Assembly (NCBI RefSeq): GCF_023955655.1
Contig: NZ_JAMXHT010000007.1
Location: forward strand, 310,001 to 374,000
DNA: 64,000 nt
Reading direction: 5' to 3'
Source of the DNA: Ralstonia soli
Lineage (GTDB): Bacteria; Pseudomonadota; Gammaproteobacteria; Burkholderiales; Burkholderiaceae
Shown one piece after another: positions 18,142 to 26,943 of the stretch. Position 1 is the first letter of the stretch; each line of letters starts with the position of its first letter. The position numbers and the translations under genes were made by a program. The notes below the pieces were generated by a model, which searched no databases, had not been told where the DNA came from, and saw only the letters and a program-made list of their open reading frames with translations.

Positions 18142-19341
18142 ATGAACACTCACACCACGGAGTCCCAACGCGCTTCGGGCCTGTTGCATCCGGGCGGCAA
18201 CCCCATCCGCCTTAATACGGGCGACTTCGTTGCCATCGATCGCCGCCAGAATGCCAAGTACGAGGCGACCTATCGGCCGCAGGCGCTGTACAGCCGCGCC
18301 GACGAAGGCTTTGCCGCCAACAACGAAGCGTTCCTGCTGCATGAAGTCGCCACCAACCGGCCGATCTACCTGGAAGACACGGGCCCGACCGATTTCCACA
18401 CACATCTGCCGCCGGGCGCCTTTCAGTTCGTGCTGGTGACATCGGGCGTGTTTACGTTCGACTACGATGGCCGGCTGCATTACGTCGGCCCCGGCTCGGT
18501 GATCCTGCAAAGCGCGATCGTGCATCGGCAGCTTTTCTACACGTGGTCGGGCCTGTCCACGGAAGACAACTTGAGCACGCCGCAAACCGTGGTGCCCGAC
18601 GCGCTTTCCATGGGTTGCTCGGGCAAGTTTCTCGAAGCGTTCATCACCGATCCGACCACGTTTCCCAACCCCACGATTGTGCCGCCGCCACTGATCAACG
18701 AAGCCGAAACGCCGCGCATCGCCTGGAGCCACCCGGTGCATGATCGGCCGGCAGGTGCAGGCTTCTGGGTGCAAGACCCGCTGGAGTTGAACGCGCTCTA
18801 CAGGCCGTTGGCCGGCGGTTCCATCCGATCGCCCGAACCGGTGTACGTGCGTGATACCGGCATCGAAGCGCCAAGCGGCCAGCTTGTGACAGGACACCTC
18901 ATCGCCACCGACCCGCGCGGCCAGTCGAGCCTGCCCAAGAGCCAGGCGGGCGCGGTGGACGCGGCTTCCTTCTCGAAGGGCGAGGTGGTCATCTATCGCG
19001 TCATTCGCGGCACGGCCGAATTCAAGGACGGCGCGGGCAAGGTGTTTGAGCTGACCGCCGGCGACGTGCTGACGGCAGGCCAGCATTCGGCCGCGCTCGT
19101 GGGCATGGGCGAAGACACGCAGATTCTCCGGCTCGGCCTGCTGCAGAACATCGAGCAGTTGCGTAGCTGGACGCGTGCGCAATGCGAAGAGATCGACGGT
19201 TTGGCGAGCCGCATCATTACCAGGACCGAGACGCGCCCGCAGCGGACCGAAGGTAAGCCGGTCGGGTATCTCTACGAAGCGGTCTCCGCATCCAACGGAA
19301 ACACGGGCCGCATCAACGTGGCAAACGGAAAGCGGCTGTAG
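18142..19341 (+). CDS. Bicupin-domain protein of unknown function
   Basis: A 399-residue protein with two cupin-like halves. The first has PTDFHTHLPPGAFQFVLV followed by a Gly-rich turn (YVGPGSVILQ) at about residues 90-125; the second has the GEVVIYRVIRGTAEFKDGAG block near residue 285. The start at 18142 has GGAGGG 7 nt upstream. Distant similarity to pirin- or quercetinase-like cupins is possible, but I cannot name a substrate. Its last 70 bp overlap the convergent M81 peptidase gene, so its C-terminal tail (GRINVANGKRL) is encoded opposite that gene's conserved C-terminus. Confidence 0.65.
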   Translation: MNTHTTESQRASGLLHPGGNPIRLNTGDFVAIDRRQNAKYEATYRPQALYSRADEGFAANNEAFLLHEVATNRPIYLEDTGPTDFHTHLPPGAFQFVLVTSGVFTFDYDGRLHYVGPGSVILQSAIVHRQLFYTWSGLSTEDNLSTPQTVVPDALSMGCSGKFLEAFITDPTTFPNPTIVPPPLINEAETPRIAWSHPVHDRPAGAGFWVQDPLELNALYRPLAGGSIRSPEPVYVRDTGIEAPSGQLVTGHLIATDPRGQSSLPKSQAGAVDAASFSKGEVVIYRVIRGTAEFKDGAGKVFELTAGDVLTAGQHSAALVGMGEDTQILRLGLLQNIEQLRSWTRAQCEEIDGLASRIITRTETRPQRTEGKPVGYLYEAVSASNGNTGRINVANGKRL

Positions 19342-20747
19342 TCCGAACTCGTCACGCCACCGCCGTCGCACTCCACCACGGCCTTGGCAATCGGCACGAA
19401 CACGGGCCGGCAATACATGCGCGACTTCAAAAGCACGAAGCGCGCGGCATGCGGATCCACGCCGATGTGCGTGAAGATGCCGAGATCCCAATGTTCCTGC
19501 GGCGTTTCGGTGACAACCACCTGCGCTGCGCCGATGTCGAGCAACGCGGTGCGGCCCATGCGAATGCGCTGGCCGGTGTAGGTGGGCCCGGTGATGGTGT
19601 ATTCGCCATCGCTGATGGCGGCGACCTTGCCCGTCAATACACGTGAGACCGGGTACACGCCCAATTGCGTGAGCGGTACCTTGTCACCCACCGGCAGCGT
19701 GACGGTGGCGCCGACACCTGCGTCGATCATCGCGGCGACGGCCTCGGGGTCGCACACGGGCCCGACGGCGATGCCGGTCAACCCCTGCTTCAACGCTTCG
19801 TGCAGAACGTGCATGTCGTCGCACGTGCCGCCAGACATGCAGTTGTCGCCGTGGTCGAGCAGCAGCACGGGGCCTTTGCCAGGTTTGTCGGCCAGTGCAG
19901 CTGCGCGTGCGATCGATTCGGCCAGAGGTTCCGAGCGGTAGACGAAGCCTTCGCGGTCAGCCCAGATGGCATCGGCAATGCGCTGGGCGGCGGCGTCAGC
20001 GGCTTGTGCATCGCCATTGCCAACCACCACGATGGACAGGCACGGCGCGGCAATGTCCGCCAGCCCGAAGCCGGCCAGGATCGACACGGCCAGCATGCCG
20101 TCCTGCTCGGCCTGCCGGGCCAACGCCACGGCGCGGTGCATGGCCCCTTCGTCGGTACGACTGCGCAGCGTGTGCGTGACCATCGGCAGGCGGCGCCATG
20201 CGAGCACGGGGTTGGCGCGGCCGGACAGTTTGTCGAACAGCAGGCGCCCTGCGTGCTCGCCCGTCTCGTACATGTCGACGTGCGGATACGTCTTGAAGCT
20301 GACGGCAATGTCCGCCAGGTCGATGAACTTCTGCGTGAGGTTGCCGTGCAGATCGAGCGCCACGGTGATCGGCACATCGGGCACCACGGCGCGCAGGCGT
20401 TCGAGCAGATCGCCTTCGCCGTCGTCACTGTTCTCAGCGACCATCGCGCCGTGCAGGTCCAGCATCAGCGCATCACACCCCGGCGCAGCCGCGACGATGG
20501 CATCGCACAGCGTGGTGTATGCCTCGGCGGCCACGCGCCCGCTCGGGTTGGCGCCGGCGATGACGGGCACGACGATTTCCGCGCCCGCCGCCTCGGCCAG
20601 GTCGATGAAGGCACCGGCCGCCGTGCGCGTGCCCTTGGCGGCACGGTAGGCGTCGGCACCGTAGTGCGGGTGGAACGATGCCAGCGGCGTCGGCACTGGC
20701 GAGAACGTGTTGGTCTCGTGATTGAAGCGGGCGATCAGGATGCGCAT
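19272..20747 (-). CDS. M81-family metallopeptidase (MlrC-like)
   Basis: A 491-residue protein of the MlrC family, named for the microcystin-degradation peptidase but widespread in clusters that catabolise small amides and peptides. The N-terminus MRILIARFNHETNTFSP is the family signature. Further conserved blocks are DLHGAMV, ALDLHGN, YPHVDMYETG (metal-binding candidates) and DHGDNCMSGGTCDD. The C-terminus SRFPFATLMRPVFPLD is also conserved, which shows that the 70-bp overlap with the bicupin gene is genuine. It starts 13 bp after the M20 amidase gene and is the last gene of the liv-type operon. Confidence 0.85.
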   Translation of the reverse strand: MRILIARFNHETNTFSPVPTPLASFHPHYGADAYRAAKGTRTAAGAFIDLAEAAGAEIVVPVIAGANPSGRVAAEAYTTLCDAIVAAAPGCDALMLDLHGAMVAENSDDGEGDLLERLRAVVPDVPITVALDLHGNLTQKFIDLADIAVSFKTYPHVDMYETGEHAGRLLFDKLSGRANPVLAWRRLPMVTHTLRSRTDEGAMHRAVALARQAEQDGMLAVSILAGFGLADIAAPCLSIVVVGNGDAQAADAAAQRIADAIWADREGFVYRSEPLAESIARAAALADKPGKGPVLLLDHGDNCMSGGTCDDMHVLHEALKQGLTGIAVGPVCDPEAVAAMIDAGVGATVTLPVGDKVPLTQLGVYPVSRVLTGKVAAISDGEYTITGPTYTGQRIRMGRTALLDIGAAQVVVTETPQEHWDLGIFTHIGVDPHAARFVLLKSRMYCRPVFVPIAKAVVECDGGGVTSSDYSRFPFATLMRPVFPLDAETAS

Positions 20748-20760
20748 GGGCGTGTGCCGG

Positions 20761-22014
20761 TTATGAGCGGCCGGCGGCTTGCAGCATGGCGTGCAGGAGC
20801 ACGTTGCAGCCGGCTTCCAGGTGTTCGGGGCGGGCGTCTTCGATCTCGTTGTGGCTGATGCCGTCCTTGCACGGCACGAAGATCATCGCGGTGGGCGCCA
20901 CGCGGGCGAGGTAGACGGCGTCATGGCCTGCGCCGCTGATCACATCCATCTCTGACAACCCGAGCTGCCGTGCGCCGTTGCGCACGGCGCTCACCAGCGC
21001 CGCATCAAACGGTTGCGGCGGGAAGTACACGACCTGCTTGAGTGCGATGTCGATGCCGCTGCGTACGCGTAGTTCCGCCACGGCGGCGTGCAGCGCGGCA
21101 TCCATGTCGGAGAGCACGGCATCGTCCGCTGCACGCAAGTCAATCGTCATCGACACGCGGCCCGGAATCACGTTGCGCGAATCCGGATGCACGCTGAGGC
21201 AGCCCACGGTCGCCCGGGCGTGCGGCGGCCGCTCCAGCGCGATGCGGTTGGCAATGCCGACGAGTTCTGCGGCGGGCAGCAGCGCATCGCGGCGCAGCTC
21301 CATGGGCGTGGGACCGGCGTGGGCTTCCATGCCGGTCAGGACCACGTCGTACCAGCGCTGGCCAAGCGCGCCCGTCACCACGCCGATGGTGGTGGCGTGC
21401 GCCTCCAGCACAGGCCCTTGCTCGATATGCGCTTCGAAGTACGCGCCGACCTCCCGGCCGCCGACCGCTTCGGTGCCCGCATAGCCGATGCTGCGCAGCG
21501 CATCACCCACGGCCACGCCGTCGCGATCCTGTGCAGCCAACACCATGTCTAACGCAAATTCACCGATGAAGGCGCCGGAGCCCATCATCACCGGCACGAA
21601 GCGCGAGCCTTCTTCGTTGGTCCACACGGCCACTTCGATGGGCGCTTCGGTTTCGATGCCCGCGTCGTTGAGCGTGCGCACGACCTCGATGCCCGCGAAC
21701 ACGCCGTAGTTGCCGTCGAACTTGCCGCCGGTGGGCTGCGTGTCGATGTGGCTGCCGGTCATCACCGGCGGCAGTGCATTGTTGCGTCCCGGGCGGCGCG
21801 CGAAGAGGTTGCCGATGGCATCCACGTGCACGGTGCAGCCGGCGGCTTCGGCCTGTGCGACAAAGAAGTCGCGGCCCTGGCGGTCGAGATCGGTCAGCGC
21901 CAGGCGGCGCACTCCGCCCTTGGGCGTGGCGCCGATGCTGGCCTGCTGCATGAGCGTGTCCCACAGGCGCGCGCCATTGATGCGCAAGGTGGTGTCGAGA
22001 GTCGTTGTTGTCAT
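20761..22014 (-). CDS. M20-family N-carbamoyl-L-amino-acid hydrolase/allantoate amidohydrolase-type amidase
   Basis: A di-metal amidase of 417 residues (Zn-dependent hydantoinase/carbamoylase family). Metal ligands are in GSHIDTQPTGGKFDGNYG, TNEEGSRF and EAHIEQGP; the dimerisation/lid domain contains GMEAHAGPTPM and RNVIPGRV, and the C-terminal ligand is in DGISHNE. Such enzymes cleave N-carbamoyl amino acids, ureidoglycolate-type compounds or beta-ureidopropionate. It lies between an ABC transporter of the branched-chain type and an M81 peptidase in one run of minus-strand genes, pointing to uptake and hydrolysis of a ureido, amide or peptide-like substrate. Confidence 0.88.
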   Translation of the reverse strand: MTTTTLDTTLRINGARLWDTLMQQASIGATPKGGVRRLALTDLDRQGRDFFVAQAEAAGCTVHVDAIGNLFARRPGRNNALPPVMTGSHIDTQPTGGKFDGNYGVFAGIEVVRTLNDAGIETEAPIEVAVWTNEEGSRFVPVMMGSGAFIGEFALDMVLAAQDRDGVAVGDALRSIGYAGTEAVGGREVGAYFEAHIEQGPVLEAHATTIGVVTGALGQRWYDVVLTGMEAHAGPTPMELRRDALLPAAELVGIANRIALERPPHARATVGCLSVHPDSRNVIPGRVSMTIDLRAADDAVLSDMDAALHAAVAELRVRSGIDIALKQVVYFPPQPFDAALVSAVRNGARQLGLSEMDVISGAGHDAVYLARVAPTAMIFVPCKDGISHNEIEDARPEHLEAGCNVLLHAMLQAAGRS

Positions 22015-22025
22015 GAGAGTTCCAC

Positions 22026-22733
22026 TCAAGCGGCCAGGCCGACGCCGAGGTAGCGGTCCTTGATCGCATCGTCGGCGCGGAAGGCGTCGTTGCTGCCGGT
22101 GTAGACCACGCGGCCCTGTTCGATGATCACGTGGCGATCGGCCAGTTGCGTGCAGACCTCCAGGTTCTGCTCGACCAGCAGGATGGACACGCCCGCCTGC
22201 TTGATCACCTTCAACTGCGCGACGATCTCTTCCACGATGACGGGCGCGAGGCCCTCCACCGGCTCGTCGAGCATCAGCAGGCGCGGGTGATTCATCAGCG
22301 CGCGGCCGATGGCGAGCATCTGCTGCTCGCCGCCGGAGAGATTCGCGCCACCATTGCGCCGCCGTTCGTGCAGGCGCGGAAAGATGCGGTAGATGTCGGT
22401 CAGCTGCCACGGCGAATCGCGCCGCGCACCGAGCTTCAGGTTTTCTTCCACCGTCAGCAGCTTGAAGATGCCGCGATGCTCGGGCACCAGGCACAAGCCC
22501 TGCGCGGCAATGCGGTGCGCGGGCTGCCCGGCAATGTCCTTGCCGCGGAAGCGCACGTGCCCACGCGGCGTCACCACGCCGGCAATCGCCTTGAGCGTGG
22601 TCGACTTGCCCGCGCCGTTGCGGCCGAGCAGCGTCACCAGTTCGCCCTCGCCCACCGACAGCGCCACACCTTGCAGCACGTGGCTTTTGCCGTAGTAGCC
22701 GTGCAGGTCTTCAACGTCGAGGATCGTCGTCAC
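22026..22733 (-). CDS. livF: Branched-chain-type ABC transporter ATPase (LivF-like)
   Basis: ATP-binding subunit of 235 residues. Walker A is GRNGAGKSTT, the signature LSGGEQQ, Walker B LLMLDEPVEGLAP, and the H-loop region contains SILLVEQNLE. The EGLAP sequence after Walker B is typical of LivF. It overlaps the LivG gene by 4 bp and is followed by the M20 amidase gene after 11 bp. The symbol denotes the family position; the substrate is probably not a branched-chain amino acid, given the neighbours. Confidence 0.9.
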   Translation of the reverse strand: MTTILDVEDLHGYYGKSHVLQGVALSVGEGELVTLLGRNGAGKSTTLKAIAGVVTPRGHVRFRGKDIAGQPAHRIAAQGLCLVPEHRGIFKLLTVEENLKLGARRDSPWQLTDIYRIFPRLHERRRNGGANLSGGEQQMLAIGRALMNHPRLLMLDEPVEGLAPVIVEEIVAQLKVIKQAGVSILLVEQNLEVCTQLADRHVIIEQGRVVYTGSNDAFRADDAIKDRYLGVGLAA

Positions 22734-23500
22734 TTCTTGCCTCCCGTGATCATGTTGCCGAGGTAGGCGGCACGCACGCGTGGGTCGGCACGCACGGCAT
22801 CGGGTGTGCCCTCCATCAACACCTTGCCCTGCTGCATGACGGTGATGGTGTCGGAGATGTCCATGACGATGTCCATGTTGTGCTCGATCAGGACGACAGT
22901 GTGGTCCTGCGCCAGGCCACGGATGAGTGCCTTCATAGCGGGCAGGTCGTCCACGCCCATGCCGGAGGTCGGCTCGTCGAGGAAGATCGCGCGCGGCTTG
23001 GCGGCCAATGCCATACCCACTTCCAGCCGGCGCTGCTGGCCATGCGAAAGCGCGGCAGCCGGTGTGTCGGCCAGGCGCGGCAGTTCGAGCCGGTCGAGCA
23101 CGCTGTCCACCGTATCGGTGCAGGCCAGATCGCCTTGCGGCAAACGCCAGCCATGCATGGCCCGGCGCGGTGTGGTGCCAAGCGCCGCCAGCCGCAGGTT
23201 CTCGCGCACGGACAGGCTTGGGAACAGGCTCGTCACCTGGAACGAACGGGCGATGCCGCGCTGCACGCGCTGGTAGTCGGCTTCGCGCGTCACGTCATGG
23301 CCATCGAAGACGATGGTGCCGCTGGTGATCATGCGCGTGCCCGTGAGCATGTGGAACAGCGTCGTCTTGCCCGCGCCGTTGGGGCCGATAACGGAGTGCA
23401 CCGTGCCGGGCAGTACGCGCAAATCCACGCCGCCCAGCGCGGTGAACTTGCCGTACTGCTTGACGATGCCGGTGGCCTGCAGGATGGGCGTGGTGCTCAT
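22730..23500 (-). CDS. livG: Branched-chain-type ABC transporter ATPase (LivG-like)
   Basis: Second ATP-binding subunit, 256 residues. Walker A is GPNGAGKTTL, the signature is degenerate (LSHGQQRRLEVGMAL, as usual in LivG proteins), and Walker B is AIFLDEPTSGM. The start at 23500 has AGGAGGAAC upstream and overlaps the livM stop as ATGA, so it is translationally coupled. It pairs with LivF to energise the LivHM permease. Confidence 0.9.
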   Translation of the reverse strand: MSTTPILQATGIVKQYGKFTALGGVDLRVLPGTVHSVIGPNGAGKTTLFHMLTGTRMITSGTIVFDGHDVTREADYQRVQRGIARSFQVTSLFPSLSVRENLRLAALGTTPRRAMHGWRLPQGDLACTDTVDSVLDRLELPRLADTPAAALSHGQQRRLEVGMALAAKPRAIFLDEPTSGMGVDDLPAMKALIRGLAQDHTVVLIEHNMDIVMDISDTITVMQQGKVLMEGTPDAVRADPRVRAAYLGNMITGGKK

Positions 23501-24468
23501 GCGCGTTCCTCCTGAACTGCCGTTGCGCTGCGCGGCGCGCGCACGCGTTGCCACAGCTTCTGCCCGAGCCCGAACAGCCCGCGCTGCATGAACAGGCTCA
23601 CCGCAATCAGCAGGAAGCCCAGCAGCATCAGCCAGCGCGGCCACAGGCCGGAGAGCCAGTCCGACAGCAGCACATAGAACGCCGCGCCCAGCACTGAGGC
23701 AAACACGTTGCCCGTGCCGCCGATCACGGTCATCACCAGGATCATCTCGCTGACGTGGTAGTCGATGTTCGCCAGCGGCGCGATGCCCGTGAGCATCGCG
23801 TGCAGCGCGCCCGCCAGCCCCGTGACTGCGCCCGAGATGACGAACGCCAGCAGCTTGAAGGCCTTGATGTTGTAGCCGACGGCGAGTGCGCGCTCTTCGT
23901 TGTCGCGAATCGCCAGCAGCGTGCGGCCGAACACCGATTCCGTCACCCGCTGCACGAGAAAGAACACGACGAGGAACAGCACCGCCACGAACGCGTAGAA
24001 CGCCCACGGCGAGCCCGCAAACGCAGGGCGCGGAATGTCGAGCAGCCCGTTGTCCCCGCCCGTGAGCGAGGGCGTTGTGTACGCCAGGAAGTAGAACATC
24101 TGCGAAAACGCCAGCGTGAGCATGACGAAGTACGTGCCGCGCTGGCGGATGGCAAACCACCCCACCGCTGCCGCGACGACCGCGCCCACAACCACGGCCA
24201 AGATGATCGCCACCGGCATCGGCAAGGCGAGCTGTGTGAGCCCGATCCCCACCGCATAGCTGCCCAACCCGAAGAAGATGCCCTGCCCGAACGACAGCAG
24301 CCCCGTGTAGCCGAGCAGCAGATTGCAGGCCATCACGGCCATGGCGTAGACCAGCACTTCCGTCGCCAATGTGCCGGAGGTCAGCACCAGCGGCAGCAGC
24401 AGCGTCACGCCCAGCGAGAGCCACCAGAAGCGGTAGCGCGAAAACCCTTGTAGCGTGGCTTGCATCAT
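23497..24468 (-). CDS. livM: Branched-chain-type ABC transporter permease (LivM-like)
   Basis: Inner-membrane permease of 323 residues with about ten hydrophobic segments. The family block NLLLGYTGLLSFGQGIFFGL is at residues 48-67, and the cytoplasmic coupling loop GRTLLAIRDNEERALAVGYN is at about residue 195. It starts with two consecutive ATG codons; the first (24468) overlaps the livH stop as ATGA and is preferred. It dimerises with LivH. Confidence 0.9.
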   Translation of the reverse strand: MMQATLQGFSRYRFWWLSLGVTLLLPLVLTSGTLATEVLVYAMAVMACNLLLGYTGLLSFGQGIFFGLGSYAVGIGLTQLALPMPVAIILAVVVGAVVAAAVGWFAIRQRGTYFVMLTLAFSQMFYFLAYTTPSLTGGDNGLLDIPRPAFAGSPWAFYAFVAVLFLVVFFLVQRVTESVFGRTLLAIRDNEERALAVGYNIKAFKLLAFVISGAVTGLAGALHAMLTGIAPLANIDYHVSEMILVMTVIGGTGNVFASVLGAAFYVLLSDWLSGLWPRWLMLLGFLLIAVSLFMQRGLFGLGQKLWQRVRAPRSATAVQEERA

Positions 24469-25322
24469 CCCCTCCCCAGCAGGCCGTGCGGGCGCAGCAG
24501 CAGCACGGCCGCCATCGCCACATAGATCATCAGCCGCGCGCCTTCGGGCCACAGCGTGCTCATCAGGCTCTGCACGATGCCCACCAGCAGGCCACCGACC
24601 AGCGCCCCCGCAAAGCTGCCCATGCCGCCCACCACCACCACGACGAAGGCAATACCGAGAGCCTCCACGCCCATGAAGGGCTCCGCGCCGCGAATGGGTG
24701 CAGCCAACACACCGGCCACTGCTGCGGTGGCCGCGCCGAGCGCAAACATCAGGCTGAACAGGCGGAACACGTTGATGCCCAGCAGCGACACCATCTCGGT
24801 CGATTCGCTGCCGGCACGCACCGCGCTGCCCAGCCGCGTGCCTTCCAGCAGCCACCACAGCGCCACCGCCAGCACGGCAGTAAAGCCGATCACGAACAGG
24901 CGGTACTTGGGGTAGACGAAATCGCCCCACATCACCACGCCCTGCAGCGCATCGGGCGGCGGCACATCCACGCCCAGCGGGCCCCACGCCACAATGATCA
25001 GTTCCTGCACCGCCAGCGCCAGCCCCACCGTGATGAGGATGTGGAACTCATGCGCCTGCGCATACACGTGGCGCAGCAGCACCTTCTCCGTCACCCACGC
25101 CAGCGCGCCGATAACGACGGGCGCCAGTACCAGCGCCATCCAGAAGTTCATGCCCAGTTGCAGGGCCTGGAAACAGAGATACGCACCCAGCGCATAGAAC
25201 GCGCCATGGGCGAAATTGACGAAGCGCAACAGCCCGAAGATGATCGACAGCCCTACCGCCAGCAGGAAGTAGAGCATGCCGATCCCCACGCCGTTGACGA
25301 CCTGGAGCAGGTAGACGTTCAT
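24465..25322 (-). CDS. livH: Branched-chain-type ABC transporter permease (LivH-like)
   Basis: Inner-membrane permease of 285 residues. The diagnostic N-terminus LQVVNGVGIGMLYFLLAVGL and the LRFVNFAHGAFYALGAYL block are present. The coupling loop is in GSAVRAGSESTEMVSLLGIN. It lies 69 bp downstream of the binding-protein gene and is coupled to livM by a 4-bp overlap. Confidence 0.9.
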   Translation of the reverse strand: MNVYLLQVVNGVGIGMLYFLLAVGLSIIFGLLRFVNFAHGAFYALGAYLCFQALQLGMNFWMALVLAPVVIGALAWVTEKVLLRHVYAQAHEFHILITVGLALAVQELIIVAWGPLGVDVPPPDALQGVVMWGDFVYPKYRLFVIGFTAVLAVALWWLLEGTRLGSAVRAGSESTEMVSLLGINVFRLFSLMFALGAATAAVAGVLAAPIRGAEPFMGVEALGIAFVVVVVGGMGSFAGALVGGLLVGIVQSLMSTLWPEGARLMIYVAMAAVLLLRPHGLLGRG

Positions 25323-25391
25323 TGGAGTCGCATGCGGGAAGACAACTGCAAGACAACTACGTCGCGGTTGCCCCGCGACGCGCGTAGCGCA

Positions 25392-26591
25392 TCAAGCCAG
25401 CTTGCACTGCGTCTGTTCGACCGGTAGGAACGCCTTGCCGACTGACACCACCTCGGCAAAGTCGTCCTTGTCCTTCATGCGGCTCTTGGGCTTGCCCTTG
25501 AGCAGGTAGTAGTTCTTGAGCACCTGGTGGTCGGCCGCGCGAATCTCTTCGGGGCCGGTCAGGCCGTCGTACTTCATGCCCTGCAGCGCGGCAATCACGG
25601 CCTTCGGGTCGGCAGTGCCGGCCTTGGCCATCGCGTCGAGCAGGATCTTGGTGCAGGTGTACGAACCCGCCAGGCTGTAGTTCGGGTTGGTCTTGAACGC
25701 CGCCTGCGTGCGCTTGACCAAGTCACGGTTGGCGGGCGTATCGACGTCGTGCCAGTACTGCGCGCCGAAGTACACGCCATCGCACAGGTCCGCGCCGAGC
25801 GATTCGAACTGCTCCAGCCCCGACGCCCACGCCACCAGGATCGTCACGTTCTTCTTCATGCCGAAGCTCACCGCCTGGCGCAGCGTGTCGGACGATTGCG
25901 AGCCGAAGTTCAGGATCAGCAGCACGTCGGGCTTGGCAGCCATCGCGTTGGTCAGGTAGCCGCTGAATTCCTTCTCGGTGAGCGCGTGGTAGCTGTTGCC
26001 CACGTGCTCGATGCCCTTTTCCTTGAAGATGTTCTTGGCCGCCGAGAGCAGCCCGTCGCCAAACACGTACTGCGGCGTGATGGTGTACCAGCGCTTGGCT
26101 TTCGGCATCGATTCGATCAGCGGGCGCACGGTGCGCTCGATGGCGCCGTAGGTCGGCACCGACCAGCGGAAGGTCGCGCGGTTGCAGTCCTTGCCAGTAA
26201 TCTCATCGGCCCCGGCGGTGGTGATGAACACGCCGCCGAACTTCTCCGCCTCCTTGCCCATCGCCAGCGATTCGGAAGAGAGAATGCCGCCCGCAAAGTA
26301 GCGCGCGTTCTTCTGCTGCGCGAGTTCCTGAACCTTGCGCACCGCCGTGGCAGGCTTGCCCTCGGTGTCGAGCACGCTGTAGGCCAACGGCCGGCCCAAC
26401 ACCTTGCCGTATTGCTCCACGGCCAGCTTCATGCCCAGGTCGGCAAACTTGCCGTTGGCGGCAAACGGGCCGGACATCGGCACCGGGCAGCCCAGCTCGA
26501 TGGCATCGGCAGCAAACGCGGAACGGGCCTGCAGCACCGACGCGGGCACGGCGGACAGCGCCGCCAGTTTGAGCAAGTCTCGACGATTCAA
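25392..26591 (-). CDS. livK: Periplasmic substrate-binding protein of the LivK/amide-binding type
   Basis: A 399-residue type-1 periplasmic binding protein that would deliver substrate to LivHM. It begins at a TTG codon (26591) with GGAG 7 nt upstream; no ATG lies at an acceptable place. The signal peptide NRRDLLKLAALSAVPASV has a twin-arginine motif and ends near AFA (residue 27), so Tat export is likely. The mature domain opens with IELGCPVPMSGPFAANGKF, and the ligand-cleft segment ITTAGADEITGK follows. Similar proteins bind amino acids, urea or short amides. It is the first gene of the seven-gene run ending with the M81 peptidase. Confidence 0.88.
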   Translation of the reverse strand: MNRRDLLKLAALSAVPASVLQARSAFAADAIELGCPVPMSGPFAANGKFADLGMKLAVEQYGKVLGRPLAYSVLDTEGKPATAVRKVQELAQQKNARYFAGGILSSESLAMGKEAEKFGGVFITTAGADEITGKDCNRATFRWSVPTYGAIERTVRPLIESMPKAKRWYTITPQYVFGDGLLSAAKNIFKEKGIEHVGNSYHALTEKEFSGYLTNAMAAKPDVLLILNFGSQSSDTLRQAVSFGMKKNVTILVAWASGLEQFESLGADLCDGVYFGAQYWHDVDTPANRDLVKRTQAAFKTNPNYSLAGSYTCTKILLDAMAKAGTADPKAVIAALQGMKYDGLTGPEEIRAADHQVLKNYYLLKGKPKSRMKDKDDFAEVVSVGKAFLPVEQTQCKLA

Positions 26592-26943
26592 AGCGCACTC
26601 CTTGGGTTCGTGTGAATACAGAACAGCGCTTGAGGCAATCTCCAGCGATTCCCTCCGCCATCACCGGCGATGGTTGTCGCCGACCATCACGTCGAGCAAG
26701 AACCAGACCAGTTTCTTATATTTGTTATGATAAATAGGCGAAATCATCATAGAAGCCGCATCCGCGCCACGTCAACGACGAAGCCGTCGGTGTTTACGCC
26801 AAGGTGTGTACGGGTGAGGTACCGGGCGACGATGCGGAAATGCAGTGCGTGCGCACGATCCAAGGGCATGCATGCACCACGCCGGGCAGCCCCGGGCTGC
26901 ACAAGCCCGCAGTTAGAATGCGCGCAACAAGGAACGGACATCC
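26592..26943. other. Divergent intergenic region between the liv-type operon and its GntR regulator
   Basis: A 352-bp control region with no gene. The part at 26700-26760 is clearly AT-richer than its surroundings, as expected for a promoter, and contains the small dyad at 26725-26733. The remainder toward 26943 is GC-rich and carries an ACAAGGAACGGACATCC leader before the regulator start. Confidence 0.5.
26725..26733. promoter_or_regulatory. Candidate GntR operator dyad
   Basis: TTATGATAA is a perfect 4-bp inverted repeat about a central G, in the AT-rich part of the control region and preceded by TTTG. GntR/FCD operators are short dyads of this kind, but the site is brief and could be chance. 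Confidence 0.3.

Noticed and set aside
22015-22494. A longer start for the M20 amidase reaching into the LivF gene
   Set aside because: The family N-terminus begins near the ATG at 22014, and the extension lies antiparallel in frame to no conserved sequence and inside livF.
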